This document shows, piece after piece, positions 16,059-24,457 of a stretch of 64,000 bases of DNA. Numbering within the stretch: position 1 is the first letter of the stretch; each line of letters begins with the position of its first letter. The DNA is from Ktedonosporobacter rubrisoli (lineage in GTDB: Bacteria; Chloroflexota; Ktedonobacteria; Ktedonobacterales; Ktedonobacteraceae), in the NCBI RefSeq assembly GCF_004208415.1, contig NZ_CP035758.1, positions 1,860,001 to 1,924,000 on the forward strand, in the 5' to 3' direction. Both the position numbers and the translations under genes were made by a program. Below the pieces are notes generated by a model. The model was not told the DNA's origin, ran no database searches, and saw only the letters and a list, made by a program, of their open reading frames with translations.

Positions 16059-16216
16059 ACTAGTAGTCTGTCAAACGTCACTTGACAAGTGCGCCGCCTA
16101 CGGCAGCGAAGGGAAAGGGGGAAGCTGGGGCACAGCCCCAGGCCCCAGGTCAAGGGCGGCCGCCCTTGACAATCCCGCTGGTTCACCCATCACGTCAACT
16201 TTGACAGATCACTAGT
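16059..16216. mobile_element. MITE-like element, copy 1
   Basis: A 158-bp non-coding element with terminal inverted repeats. The left end is ACTAGTAGTCTGTCAAAC, and the right end read backwards is ACTAGTGATCTGTCAAA (15 of 17 match). Inside, a 22-bp perfect palindrome lies at 16149-16170 and further G/C-rich inverted repeats precede it. It contains no ORF. It shares its last 6 bases (ACTAGT) with copy 2. Confidence 0.65.
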
Positions 16217-16363
16217 AGTCTGTCAAACAGAGACTGACGCGTGCGCTACCTGCGGCAGTAGGTAGGGGAAAGATCTGAGGCACAATTCGCTCGATAGCGA
16301 CGCGGCCCCAGTCAAGGGAAGCCAGCTGGTTCACTCATCCGGCAAACCCTGACAGACCACTAG
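16211..16363. mobile_element. MITE-like element, copy 2 (diverged)
   Basis: The same left end (ACTAGTAGTCTGTCAAAC) and an inverted right end (CTAGTGGTCTGTCAG when read backwards). Blocks such as GTGCG, CGGCAG and GCTGGTTCAC occur in the same order as in copy 1. The large palindrome of copy 1 is reduced to GTCAAGGG. The two tandem copies are clearly related but not recent duplicates. Confidence 0.6.
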
Positions 16364-16506
16364 ATAGACGTGCTGCTGCTGACACGAAGCAAACGAGAAA
16401 GCTCAGATGCATAGAAGCAGATCAGTGCCGATGCCTTGTTGTAATATGACTTTCTGCTTATAATGAGGTAGGAAAGGTAAATATCCTGACAAAGAAGGTG
16501 TTTACA

Positions 16507-17421
16507 GTGGAGGGAAAGCCGCATCTAACTCCTGTCAAGAACTGGCGAGAACATATGCTACGTTGGGCAAACGATTCAGCGCGTGGACAGCGCATTGTAC
16601 GTTGGCTTGGAGGGCATGTGGCTGTCTGGCAGTTTCGTTTGCTCGCCAGTTTGCCCGACGAGCAGCCCTGGTCGCCGCTATCGCGACCCTTATCAGCCGC
16701 TACTGTGGCACTTGTAACTACAAGCGGCGTTCACCTTTGTGCTGATAAGCCCTTCCATTTAGACTCGGATACCTCATTTCGTTTTGTGCCGCGAACAGCT
16801 CGCCTTGATGAGCTCTGTATCAGCCATGAGAACTATGACCGCAGGGATGCGCAGAAAGATCTTAATCTGATTTTTCCTCTTGAACGACTGCTAGAGCTAG
16901 AGGAGGCGGGCGTGATAGGTAGAGTGGCCGAGATGAACTTTTCGATGGGCTTTACAAAGAACCCACAGAAAGTACGGGAGCCAGGTCGTAAAATAGCCGC
17001 CCAGTTGGTGCGCCAGCACGTTGATTTGGCTCTCCTTGTGCCTGCCTGACCAGCATGTACGCGGTCCGTGGGACTGCTGGCACGAGAAATCGAGGCTCAG
17101 GGCATAACGACTGTTGCCCTGGCTCTGATCAAAGAACTGGCTGAGGTTGTTCGGGCTCCTCGCATGCTCTATCTGCGCTGGCCATTTGGGCACGCCCTGG
17201 GAGAACCTGGCAATCATCTTCAGCAGCTCAATATTCTGCATGATATGTTCTCTATGGCCAGCCTGGCTCCGCGTCCCGGTTTGATAGCTGAGCTGCCCTA
17301 CCGTTGGAAAAGGCAGGAATATGCGCCTATTCAAGACTGGAATGTAGCAAGCGAACCCTTTAAGCAAGCCCTAGCTCAGGCACTTGCTGGGCATCAGAAA
17401 GCTGAGCGCAGCTTCTCGTAG
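16507..17421 (+). CDS. GrdB-like selenoprotein (in-frame UGA at 17047-17049)
   Basis: A 304-residue protein when the UGA at codon 181 is read as selenocysteine. Both halves are in the same frame and both match the glycine/sarcosine/betaine reductase selenoprotein B (GrdB-like) family. The first half has AATVALVTTSGVHL, SHENYDRRDAQKDLN and IFPLERLLELEEAGVIG; the second has SVGLLAREIEAQGITTV and FGHALGEPGN. The UGA sits exactly in the redox motif, VPA-U-PAC (U181xxC184), where relatives have Cys or Sec. A SECIS-like hairpin follows at once. GTG at 16507 has AGAAGG 8 bases upstream; GTG at 16498 is the alternative. No other reductase subunits are nearby, so the role is probably a stand-alone thiol/selenol oxidoreductase. 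The alternative reading is a nonsense mutation. Confidence 0.83.
17050..17080 (+). promoter_or_regulatory. Candidate bacterial SECIS element
   Basis: Directly after the UGA. The outer stem CCAGCA (17050-17055) pairs with TGCTGG (17075-17080). The apical stem GTCC (17064-17067) pairs with GGAC (17071-17074), with loop GTG (17068-17070) starting 18 bases after the UGA. A short apical stem-loop with a G at the start of the loop, about 16-37 bases from the UGA, is what SelB recognition needs in bacteria. Confidence 0.7.
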
Positions 17422-17864
17422 GCTGTCGCAGTGACGAAACCGTAAACCAGGTGGGGGAGCAAGTCGGAGAGCCAGCCGGAGATACCCCAGCTCTTTGGAT
17501 TGCTGATCCCTAGTGCGACGAGGGGTACATCGCTGGCGGCCATCGCCGTCAAGCCTGCCCCTGTGCCGCCAAGGGCAAGTGGAAGCCGGGGCATTGCTGG
17601 GCGTAACAATCCATACATTAGGCCAACGCCTACGCCATTTATATAGCCTGAGAGTGCTCCCAAACCGCTTTTGCGGTTCTGACTTGTTTGATCATTGGCC
17701 TGAGCCAGTGGAAGGCCCACTTTTCCAGCCAGGTTGCTAATTAGCTGGGTGGGGGCGCTGCTGGATGCGCGGCCACGAATAGCCATATCAGCATAAGTAG
17801 TCACATTAAGAGAAAAGGTTCCCAGCGCTCCGGCTATAGCTCCTGCCAGGGCATCTCTTAGCAT
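17394..17864 (-). CDS. Hypothetical small membrane protein (DUF1440-like)
   Basis: A 156-residue protein with about four hydrophobic, Gly/Ala-rich segments (LAGAIAGALGTFSL, GVGVGLMYGLL, GTGAGLTAMAAS, LVYGFVTATAY). The layout resembles small DUF1440-type membrane proteins. The function is unknown. Its 3' end overlaps the end of the convergent selenoprotein gene by 28 bp. Confidence 0.6.
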   Translation of the reverse strand: MLRDALAGAIAGALGTFSLNVTTYADMAIRGRASSSAPTQLISNLAGKVGLPLAQANDQTSQNRKSGLGALSGYINGVGVGLMYGLLRPAMPRLPLALGGTGAGLTAMAASDVPLVALGISNPKSWGISGWLSDLLPHLVYGFVTATAYEKLRSAF

Positions 17865-18578
17865 AATAGATCTCCTCTTCTCGCCTTATTCAGAGCTATC
17901 AGCTGAGGGCAAGACCTTTCAAGCTCTCATTTTCTGTGCGTAGCCCTGGAGTCGGCGCTATCTTCTTTAGAATACACGCCGGTCAGGGGCATTATGTTTC
18001 TGCATCTCCCTCAATGCAGCAGGATGAAAAAGTATTAAGAGATGGCTCTTGCGGATCTTTTACGTGCCTACTTCGCTATAGGCATAGCTGTTAAAATAGT
18101 CAGAATTGGCTACAGAGTGCTAGCGACGCTGATGCAAATCTATTCTGCTCAGGGCTTGAAAGATGCAAAGCAATGGAGTATGCTTTCTCATGGAAGTAGA
18201 CATCTTTATATAAACAAACATTTATAAATGTAACTCTTCCGCTTCACCTGAGAAAAAGAAGGCAAGAAGCTTGATGGTAGCTTTCGGACTATCTGGCTCA
18301 TAGGTACGCGATCTGGCTCAGGGGCCAAACAAACAATATTTTCTGCTAGAAGAGCTTCTTATGCATATACGAAGCGGGACAGAGCTAGGCTAGCATCATC
18401 CTCATTTGATGCAGTTAGTCATAGAGGTTGTAACGGAGGTAGGTATTGTAGGGTAAGTAAGATGTACTCGCTGGTCCGCCCACAAACTCCATGGTATGCG
18501 CTTCTTTGATTTGCTGACGGCTAGCGACGTTGGGAAAAGTGCGGCTCTGCAATGAGCAAAGGGAGGTGGCATTATCAA
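17865..18578. other. Intergenic region upstream of the methyltransferase array
   Basis: About 700 bp without a supported gene. Two or three short ORFs on both strands show no domain or convincing ribosome site. The promoter for the five-gene methyltransferase array should lie near its right end. Confidence 0.4.
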
Positions 18579-19448
18579 ATGGCCAATATTCATCCAAGCG
18601 AGAATAGTTATGCAGTAGATCCGGAAAGCGCCATGGAGATGGCTCGCTTGATGGACCTGGACATTATTGTCAACAAGCAGATGGGAGGGCTTTTTCCGCC
18701 AGATATCGATCTAGGGAAGGTCCATGATGTGCTCGATATTGCCTGTGGGCCGGGAGGTTGGGCCATGGAGGTAGCCTTTGAGCATCCCGACAAACACGTG
18801 GTAGGCATCGATATCAGTCGTGCCATGCTCGAATATGCCACGGCGCAGGCCAATATGCAAGATTTGCAGAATATCGAGTTCTTCTTTATGGATGCTACCG
18901 CGTCTCTGGAGTTCCCCGCCGCTTCCTTCGATCTGATCAACGCACGCTTCATTGTAGGTTTTATGTGGAAGGAGGCCTGGCCAGAGCTGATCAAGGAATG
19001 TATGCGTATCCTGCGCCCTGGCGGCATCATTCGGATTACCGATACTGATCGCGTCTTTAGTCCGAGCAATAGTGCAGCGCTTGAGAAGTTCAACATATTT
19101 GTGAGCAAGGCTTTTGTGCGAACAGGAAGAAGCTTTTGTAAAGAAGAGAATGCCAATCATTTTGGTTTGACGCCCATGCTTGGTGCGCTTTTGGCAGCGG
19201 CGGGCTGCGAGAATATCCGCAAGATCCCCTATATGCTCAACTACTCGGCGGGTAAGCCTGCGCATTTTGCCCAGACCCATAATTGGGAAATGGGCTTGGC
19301 TCTACTGGTGCCATTTTTTAGGAGAACCAGCATGGCCAGTCAGGAGGAGCTAGAGGAGCTCTATCAACAAGTGTTGGTGGAAATGCGTCGGGATGATTTT
19401 CGCGGGATCTGGTATTTTATGAGCGCCTATGGAGCCAAACCTATGTAA
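18579..19448 (+). CDS. SAM-dependent methyltransferase, tandem copy 1
   Basis: A 289-residue class I methyltransferase. Motif I is DVLDIACGPGGWAMEVA, with the acidic ribose-binding residue in VVGIDIS, and the post-motif region is ILRPGGIIRITDTDR. An N-terminal cap (MANIHPSENSY, then ESAMEMARL and NKQMGGLFPPDID) and the ending FMSAYG are shared by all copies. The ATG at 18552 lacks a ribosome site; GGGAGGTGG precedes 18579. Methyl acceptor unknown. It shares the EFFFMDATASLEFP block with copy 4 rather than with its neighbour copy 2. Confidence 0.88.
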   Translation: MANIHPSENSYAVDPESAMEMARLMDLDIIVNKQMGGLFPPDIDLGKVHDVLDIACGPGGWAMEVAFEHPDKHVVGIDISRAMLEYATAQANMQDLQNIEFFFMDATASLEFPAASFDLINARFIVGFMWKEAWPELIKECMRILRPGGIIRITDTDRVFSPSNSAALEKFNIFVSKAFVRTGRSFCKEENANHFGLTPMLGALLAAAGCENIRKIPYMLNYSAGKPAHFAQTHNWEMGLALLVPFFRRTSMASQEELEELYQQVLVEMRRDDFRGIWYFMSAYGAKPM

Positions 19449-19496
19449 TGTAAGCCCTCAGCAGCTCTCTACTGGAAGAGAGAAGGAGTTATTTGT

Positions 19497-20366
19497 ATGT
19501 CAAATATTCATCCAAGCGAGAACAGCTATGTGATGGACCCGGAAAGCGCCATGGAGATGGCTCGCCTGCTGGACCTGGACATTATTGTCAACAAGCAGAT
19601 GGGAGCGCTATTTCCCGCCGACATCGATCTGGGCAGGGTGCATGATGTGCTCGATATTGCCTGTGGACCAGGTGGTTGGGCCATGGAGGTAGCCTTTGAG
19701 CATCCCGACAAGCATGTGGTAGGCATCGATATCAGTCGTGCCATGCTCGAATATGCCACGGCGCAAGCCAAAGTGCAGGATTTGCAAAACGTTGAATTTC
19801 GGTTTATGGATGCCACCTCGAAGCTGCAATTCCCCGAAGCCTCGTTTGATCTGATCAATGCACGCTTCATTGTAGGTTTTATGTGGAAGGAGGCCTGGCC
19901 GGAGCTGATCAAGGAATGTATGCGTATCCTGCGCCCGGGTGGGATTGTCAGGTTCACTGACACAGATAGAGGCTTTAGTCCTACCAATAGTGCAGCACTT
20001 GAGAAGTTCAATATATTTGCAAGCAAGGCTTTTGTGCGAACGGGAAGAAGCTTTTGTGAAGAAGAGAATGCCAATCATTTTGGTTTGACGCCCATGCTTG
20101 GTGCGCTTTTAGCCGAGGCAGGCTGCGAGAATATTCGTGAGATTCCCCATATGCTCAACTACTCTGCGGGTGAACCTGCGCATTTTGCTCTGGCTCATAA
20201 CTGTGAAGTGGGCATTGCCTTATTGGCACCATTTTTTAAGAAGACCGGCGTAGCCAGCCAGGAGGAGCACGAGCAGCTCTATCAGCAGATGTTAAGAGAG
20301 ATACGTCGGGATGATTTTCGCGGGATCTGGTATTTTATGAGCGCCTATGGCGAAAAGCCTTTATAG
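19497..20366 (+). CDS. SAM-dependent methyltransferase, tandem copy 2
   Basis: 289 residues, very similar to copy 1 over most of its length. It carries the FRFMDATSKLQFP block shared with copy 3. Ribosome site AAGGAG before the ATG; 48 bp from copy 1, so co-transcribed. The C-terminal third has several changes (LAHNCEVGIALLAP, EEHEQLYQQML), which could alter substrate choice. Confidence 0.88.
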   Translation: MSNIHPSENSYVMDPESAMEMARLLDLDIIVNKQMGALFPADIDLGRVHDVLDIACGPGGWAMEVAFEHPDKHVVGIDISRAMLEYATAQAKVQDLQNVEFRFMDATSKLQFPEASFDLINARFIVGFMWKEAWPELIKECMRILRPGGIVRFTDTDRGFSPTNSAALEKFNIFASKAFVRTGRSFCEEENANHFGLTPMLGALLAEAGCENIREIPHMLNYSAGEPAHFALAHNCEVGIALLAPFFKKTGVASQEEHEQLYQQMLREIRRDDFRGIWYFMSAYGEKPL

Positions 20367-20425
20367 TCCAGTGAGGATATTTTTAGGAAAAAAGCTTGTT
20401 CAGGCTATACATTAGGAGGGCAAGC

Positions 20426-21295
20426 ATGACAAACATCCATCCGAGCGAGAACAGTTATGTGGTGGATCAGGAGAGCGCTACCGAGATGGCGCGTCTGATC
20501 GATCAGGATATTATTATCAACAAGCAGATGGGAGGACTTTTCCCGCCAGATATTGATCAGGGCAGGGTCCATGATGTGCTCGATATTGCCTGTGGGCCGG
20601 GAGGTTGGGCCATGGAGGTAGCCTTTGAGCATCCCGACAAGCACGTGGTAGGCATTGATATCAGCCAGGCGATGCTTGAATATGCCACGGCGCAAGCCAA
20701 AGTGCAGGATTTGCAAAACGTTGAATTTCGGTTTATGGATGCCACCTCGAAGCTGCAATTCCCCGCCGCTTCCTTCGATCTGATCAATGCACGCTTCATT
20801 GTAAGTTTTATGTGGAAAGAAGCCTGGTCGGAACTGATTAAGGAATGTAGCCGCATCTTGCGTCCGGGTGGGATTGTCAGGTTCACCGACACGGACCATG
20901 TTTTTAGTCCGACCAACAGTGCGGCGTTGGAGAAGTTCAATATATTTGTGAGTGATATTTTTGTGCGGACGGGAAGAAGCTTTTGTACGGAGGAGAAGGC
21001 CAATCATTTTGGCCTCACTTCTATGTTAGGGGCGCTTTTAGCAGGTGCAGGCATTAAGAATATCCGCGAGATCCCCTATATGCTCAACTACTCGGCGGGT
21101 GAACCTGCGAACTTTGCCCTGACGCATAACTGGGAAGTAGTCCTGGCTTTGTTGATGCCGTTTTTGAAGAATTCTAAAGCGGCGAGCCAGGAAGAACTTG
21201 AGCAGCTGTATCAGCAAGCATTAGTGGAGATGCGTCGAGATGCTTTTCGCGGGATCTGGTGTTTTATGAGCACCTATGGCGAAAAGCCTTTATAG
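20426..21295 (+). CDS. SAM-dependent methyltransferase, tandem copy 3
   Basis: 289 residues. The frame extends upstream to a TTG at 20396, but AGGAGG at 20414-20419 points to the ATG at 20426, which also matches the shared MTNIHPSENSY start. It has DISQAM like copies 4 and 5, and the FRFMDATSKLQFP block of copy 2, which indicates exchange between copies. Catalytic motif I is intact. Confidence 0.88.
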   Translation: MTNIHPSENSYVVDQESATEMARLIDQDIIINKQMGGLFPPDIDQGRVHDVLDIACGPGGWAMEVAFEHPDKHVVGIDISQAMLEYATAQAKVQDLQNVEFRFMDATSKLQFPAASFDLINARFIVSFMWKEAWSELIKECSRILRPGGIVRFTDTDHVFSPTNSAALEKFNIFVSDIFVRTGRSFCTEEKANHFGLTSMLGALLAGAGIKNIREIPYMLNYSAGEPANFALTHNWEVVLALLMPFLKNSKAASQEELEQLYQQALVEMRRDAFRGIWCFMSTYGEKPL

Positions 21296-21356
21296 TTCTA
21301 TCAGGGCTGGTATTTACTGAAGTTTCTTGTTCGGTTGTACACCGGGAGGGGCGAGC

Positions 21357-22229
21357 ATGACAAATATTCCTCCGAGCGAGAACAGTTATGTGGTGGACCA
21401 GGAGAGCGCAACTGAGATGGCGCGCCTGATCGATCAGGATGCAATGGTTAGCAGGCAAATGGGAGGACTTTTTCCGCCAGATATTGATCAGGGCAGGGTC
21501 CATGATGTGCTCGATATTGCCTGTGGGCCGGGTGGCTGGGCCATGGAGGTAGCCTTTGAGCATCCCGACAAGCACGTGGTAGGCATCGATATCAGCCAGG
21601 CGATGCTTGAATATGCCACGGCGCAGGCCAATATGCAGAACTTGCAAAATATCGAGTTCTTCTTTATGGATGCTACTGCATCCCTGGAGTTTCCCGCCGC
21701 TTCCTTCGATTTGATTAATATACGTTTCATTGTTGGGCTCATGTGGAAGGAGATCTGGCCGGAGCTGATCAAAGAATGCAAGCGTATATTGCGTCCTGGG
21801 GGAATATTGCGCATTACCGATACTGATGACGCGCTCATCGGGGCTAACAGTAGCGAGGCGCTAGAAAAATTGAGCATCCTGGTGACGCGGGCTTTTTACC
21901 GCACTGGTCGAAGCTTTGCTGTTGACGAATGGGCTAACCATTTTGGCTTGACCCCCATGCTGAGTAATTTCCTGCTTGAGGCTGGCTTTACGAATATTCG
22001 CGAGGTTCCGCATATGCTCGATTATTCGGCGGGAGCGCCCGCACATTTCAGCCATACCCATAATCTGGAAGTCGCCATGTACCTCATTCAGCCTTTTTTA
22101 AGGAATGCGGGGATAGCCAGCCAGGAAGAGCTTGAACAGCTCTATGAGCAGATGTTAATAGATCTGCGTCAGGATGAGTTTTTTGGTATCTGGACTTTTA
22201 TGAGCACCTATGGCGAAAAATCGGCTTGA
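21357..22229 (+). CDS. SAM-dependent methyltransferase, tandem copy 4
   Basis: 290 residues. Start at the ATG 21357 behind GGGAGGGG, not the upstream alternative at 21327. The first half is nearly identical to copies 1-3, but from about residue 145 it diverges (DALIGANSSEALEKLSILVTRAFYRT), with a different substrate-side region. Motif I intact. Confidence 0.88.
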   Translation: MTNIPPSENSYVVDQESATEMARLIDQDAMVSRQMGGLFPPDIDQGRVHDVLDIACGPGGWAMEVAFEHPDKHVVGIDISQAMLEYATAQANMQNLQNIEFFFMDATASLEFPAASFDLINIRFIVGLMWKEIWPELIKECKRILRPGGILRITDTDDALIGANSSEALEKLSILVTRAFYRTGRSFAVDEWANHFGLTPMLSNFLLEAGFTNIREVPHMLDYSAGAPAHFSHTHNLEVAMYLIQPFLRNAGIASQEELEQLYEQMLIDLRQDEFFGIWTFMSTYGEKSA

Positions 22230-22285
22230 GTGCTCTTGCTCAAAGGGCAGAGAGTGTGCTCTCTGAGCATCGAGAGGAGTAAAGT

Positions 22286-23167
22286 GTGGATATGTCGAGG
22301 AAACGCTATGTTGGGAACAGCTATTTGCTGGATCAAGAAAGCGTGATGGAGATGGGGCGTCTCATCGATTTGGATGTGCTGGTTACCAAACATATGGGCG
22401 GCCATTTCCCACCGGATATCGACCTTACCAAAATCCATGATATTCTGGATATTGCCTGTGGGCCAGGTGGTTGGGCCTCGGAAGTGGCCTTTGCCTATCC
22501 CGACAAGCATATAGTCGGGATCGATATTAGCCAGGCGATGTTAGAGTATGCTGTAGCTCAGGCAAGAGTGCAGCAATTGCCAAATGTTGAATTTCGTTAT
22601 ATGAATGCGGTCTCATCTCTGCAGTTCCCGAATGCCTCCTTTGATCTGGTCAATGCACGCTTCATGATCAGCTTCATGTGGAAAGAAGCGTGGCCAGATA
22701 CGATCAAAGAGTGTATGCGGGTTTTGCGTCCAGGAGGTATAGTACGCATCACTGATACGGATCAAATTTGTAGCTCATCGAGTAGCGTCGCCCTGGAGGA
22801 GATGAGTGCAATCATTGCAAGAGCATTTTTCTGTACAGGTAGAAGCTTGAATGAGCACGAACAGTGTACCCATCCTGGTCTGATATCTCGCTTGTATGGC
22901 TTTCTCCAGCGCGCTGGCTGTGCCAAAATTCGCGAGCAAGCCCATATCTTAAACTACTCTACAGGCTGCCCGGCTCATCTCAGATTTGCTCGTAATCTGG
23001 AGATAGTCTTGCTGGCTCTGCAGCCGTTTCTCCGAGAAGCCGGGGTAGCTACCCAACAACAGCTAGATGAGCTCTATCAACAGGTATTGATAGATCTGCG
23101 CAAGGACGATTTTTATGGCATTATGTATTTTATGAGCGTGTATGGTGAGAAGGCTGCAGAGCTATAA
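22286..23167 (+). CDS. SAM-dependent methyltransferase, tandem copy 5 (most diverged)
   Basis: 293 residues, the oldest-looking copy. It keeps GNSYLLDQES, motif I DILDIACGPGGWASEVA, DISQAMLEYAVAQA and the ending YFMSVYGEKA, but differs throughout, including several extra Cys in the C-terminal half. Start is a GTG at 22286, 6 bases after AGAGGAG; the ATG at 22292 is also possible. Last gene of the array. Confidence 0.86.
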   Translation: MDMSRKRYVGNSYLLDQESVMEMGRLIDLDVLVTKHMGGHFPPDIDLTKIHDILDIACGPGGWASEVAFAYPDKHIVGIDISQAMLEYAVAQARVQQLPNVEFRYMNAVSSLQFPNASFDLVNARFMISFMWKEAWPDTIKECMRVLRPGGIVRITDTDQICSSSSSVALEEMSAIIARAFFCTGRSLNEHEQCTHPGLISRLYGFLQRAGCAKIREQAHILNYSTGCPAHLRFARNLEIVLLALQPFLREAGVATQQQLDELYQQVLIDLRKDDFYGIMYFMSVYGEKAAEL

Positions 23168-23250
23168 CGCGGTTACTTGCTTCTTTATTAAAGCGGATTT
23201 TTAGAGTAGGCTTGAAATTGCAAAGTTCGTAGGTCCTTTCAGCCAGTGCT

Positions 23251-23273
23251 TGAGGGCAGAAAACTTGCCCTCA
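23251..23273. terminator. Hairpin between convergent genes
   Basis: An 8-bp stem (TGAGGGCA with TGCCCTCA) and a 7-base loop, between the last methyltransferase and the convergent ArsR gene. There is no U run, so a bidirectional terminator role is likely but unproven. Confidence 0.4.
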
Positions 23274-23291
23274 GGCGCAGGTAGAACTCTA

Positions 23292-24017
23292 TTATGCGCT
23301 GGCCGTGATAAGAATGCCCTGGGCAGATTTTTCCCAGCGCAGGCCAAATTCGCTAAGCAGCACTTCTTGCCCTTGTTCAGTAATATTTACCGCCCGGCTG
23401 TTGGGCGAGCGCCTGATCCAGTCCTTAGCAAAAAAGTGCCTGGCAAAGGCTGCCCCAAAGTTTCCAGCGATATGGTGACGGCGCTCGCTCCAATCAATAT
23501 GATGTGGAATAAAGGAAACTGGGTGTCGGTGGCGCTGGCCAAGATCCAGACCAAAGTCGCCTATCCAGGCCTGGCCAGCAGGCGTGATAGAATAGCCGTC
23601 GTCATTCTCGATTAAGATGCCCTTGTGCACAAGAGACTGCGAGAGGGCAACCCCCAGCGCGCCAGCCAGGTGATTGTAGCACATGCGGGCACGGCGAATA
23701 GCGCGTGCCGCCTCCGATTCGCGCAGTGAGTGTATGGGCGCAGCCGGTGAATAGGTGGCAAGCATTTCGAGAACCCGCGTAATGGAAGGATCAGTCAGGC
23801 GAAAGTAGCGGTGTCTCCCTTGCTTAACAACTGTGATCAATCCAAATTCCTCTAGTCTGGCAAGATGGGCGCTGGCCGTGGATGAAGCCACACGCGCATT
23901 TCTTGCAAGTTCTCCGGCCGGTAGGGCACGGCCATCGCTAAGGGACATGAGAATGTTTACGCGCGTTGGATCGGCAAGTAGCGAGGCCAGCGCGGCAATA
24001 TTTGCGTCTCCAGGCAT
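23292..24017 (-). CDS. ArsR-family transcriptional regulator with C-terminal extension
   Basis: A 241-residue regulator. Residues ~5-95 are an ArsR-type winged helix (ADPTRVNILMSL, ARVASSTASAHLARLEEFGLI, GRHRYFRLTDPSI). The remaining ~140 residues form a conserved extension (YNHLAGALGVALSQSLVHKG, a second helical/wing part) found in long ArsR proteins that sense small molecules. The canonical ELCVCDL metal site is absent, so it probably senses an organic ligand. Divergent from the thiolase gene; an inverted repeat at 24218-24245 lies between them. Confidence 0.88.
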   Translation of the reverse strand: MPGDANIAALASLLADPTRVNILMSLSDGRALPAGELARNARVASSTASAHLARLEEFGLITVVKQGRHRYFRLTDPSITRVLEMLATYSPAAPIHSLRESEAARAIRRARMCYNHLAGALGVALSQSLVHKGILIENDDGYSITPAGQAWIGDFGLDLGQRHRHPVSFIPHHIDWSERRHHIAGNFGAAFARHFFAKDWIRRSPNSRAVNITEQGQEVLLSEFGLRWEKSAQGILITASA

Positions 24018-24457
24018 TTTTTACCCTTCCTTTCTTATAGTCATTTATATGTCGATCGGCTGAAATCAGCTTGCAAAGGGAGCAAACTATTTTTGACAAA
24101 CCTGGCCGTACGCCAGAAGCGTCGCAGCTCTTTTGGGTGCATGCCCGCAATGCGCCGATCGATAGGTTCGTGGTATCCCAAATAAGGGATGCGCGATGTA
24201 TGATTATTATAGACCGAAAATATTTCGTTGTAACGTGAAATATTTTTTGCTTGCCCATCTGGCAAGTAGAGAGAAGATGGGGCAGGCCAGTTTGTCCCTG
24301 GTCAAGGGATGCTGATTCCGTGTACAATCTGAAATGATGGGAACGTTGTCCCAATGTTTTTCCCCATAATGCCAATGAGGGCAATAGCAAGGAGTCGCTA
24401 CAGATCAGGGTATATCTGGCTGTGTCGGCAGATAGAGAAGATCAGGAGAAACATAGC
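24018..24457. other. Divergent intergenic region with candidate operator
   Basis: 440 bp between the divergent ArsR and thiolase genes. A perfect 9-bp inverted repeat (AAATATTTC at 24218-24226, GAAATATTT at 24237-24245, 10-bp spacer) is the best operator candidate; it lies about 200 bp from both starts. No gene is supported here. Confidence 0.45.

Noticed and set aside
18608..21877. Long minus-strand ORFs (up to 200 codons) opposite the methyltransferase array
   Set aside because: They repeat from copy to copy only because the sense genes are duplicated. They show no domain and are interrupted at variable places.
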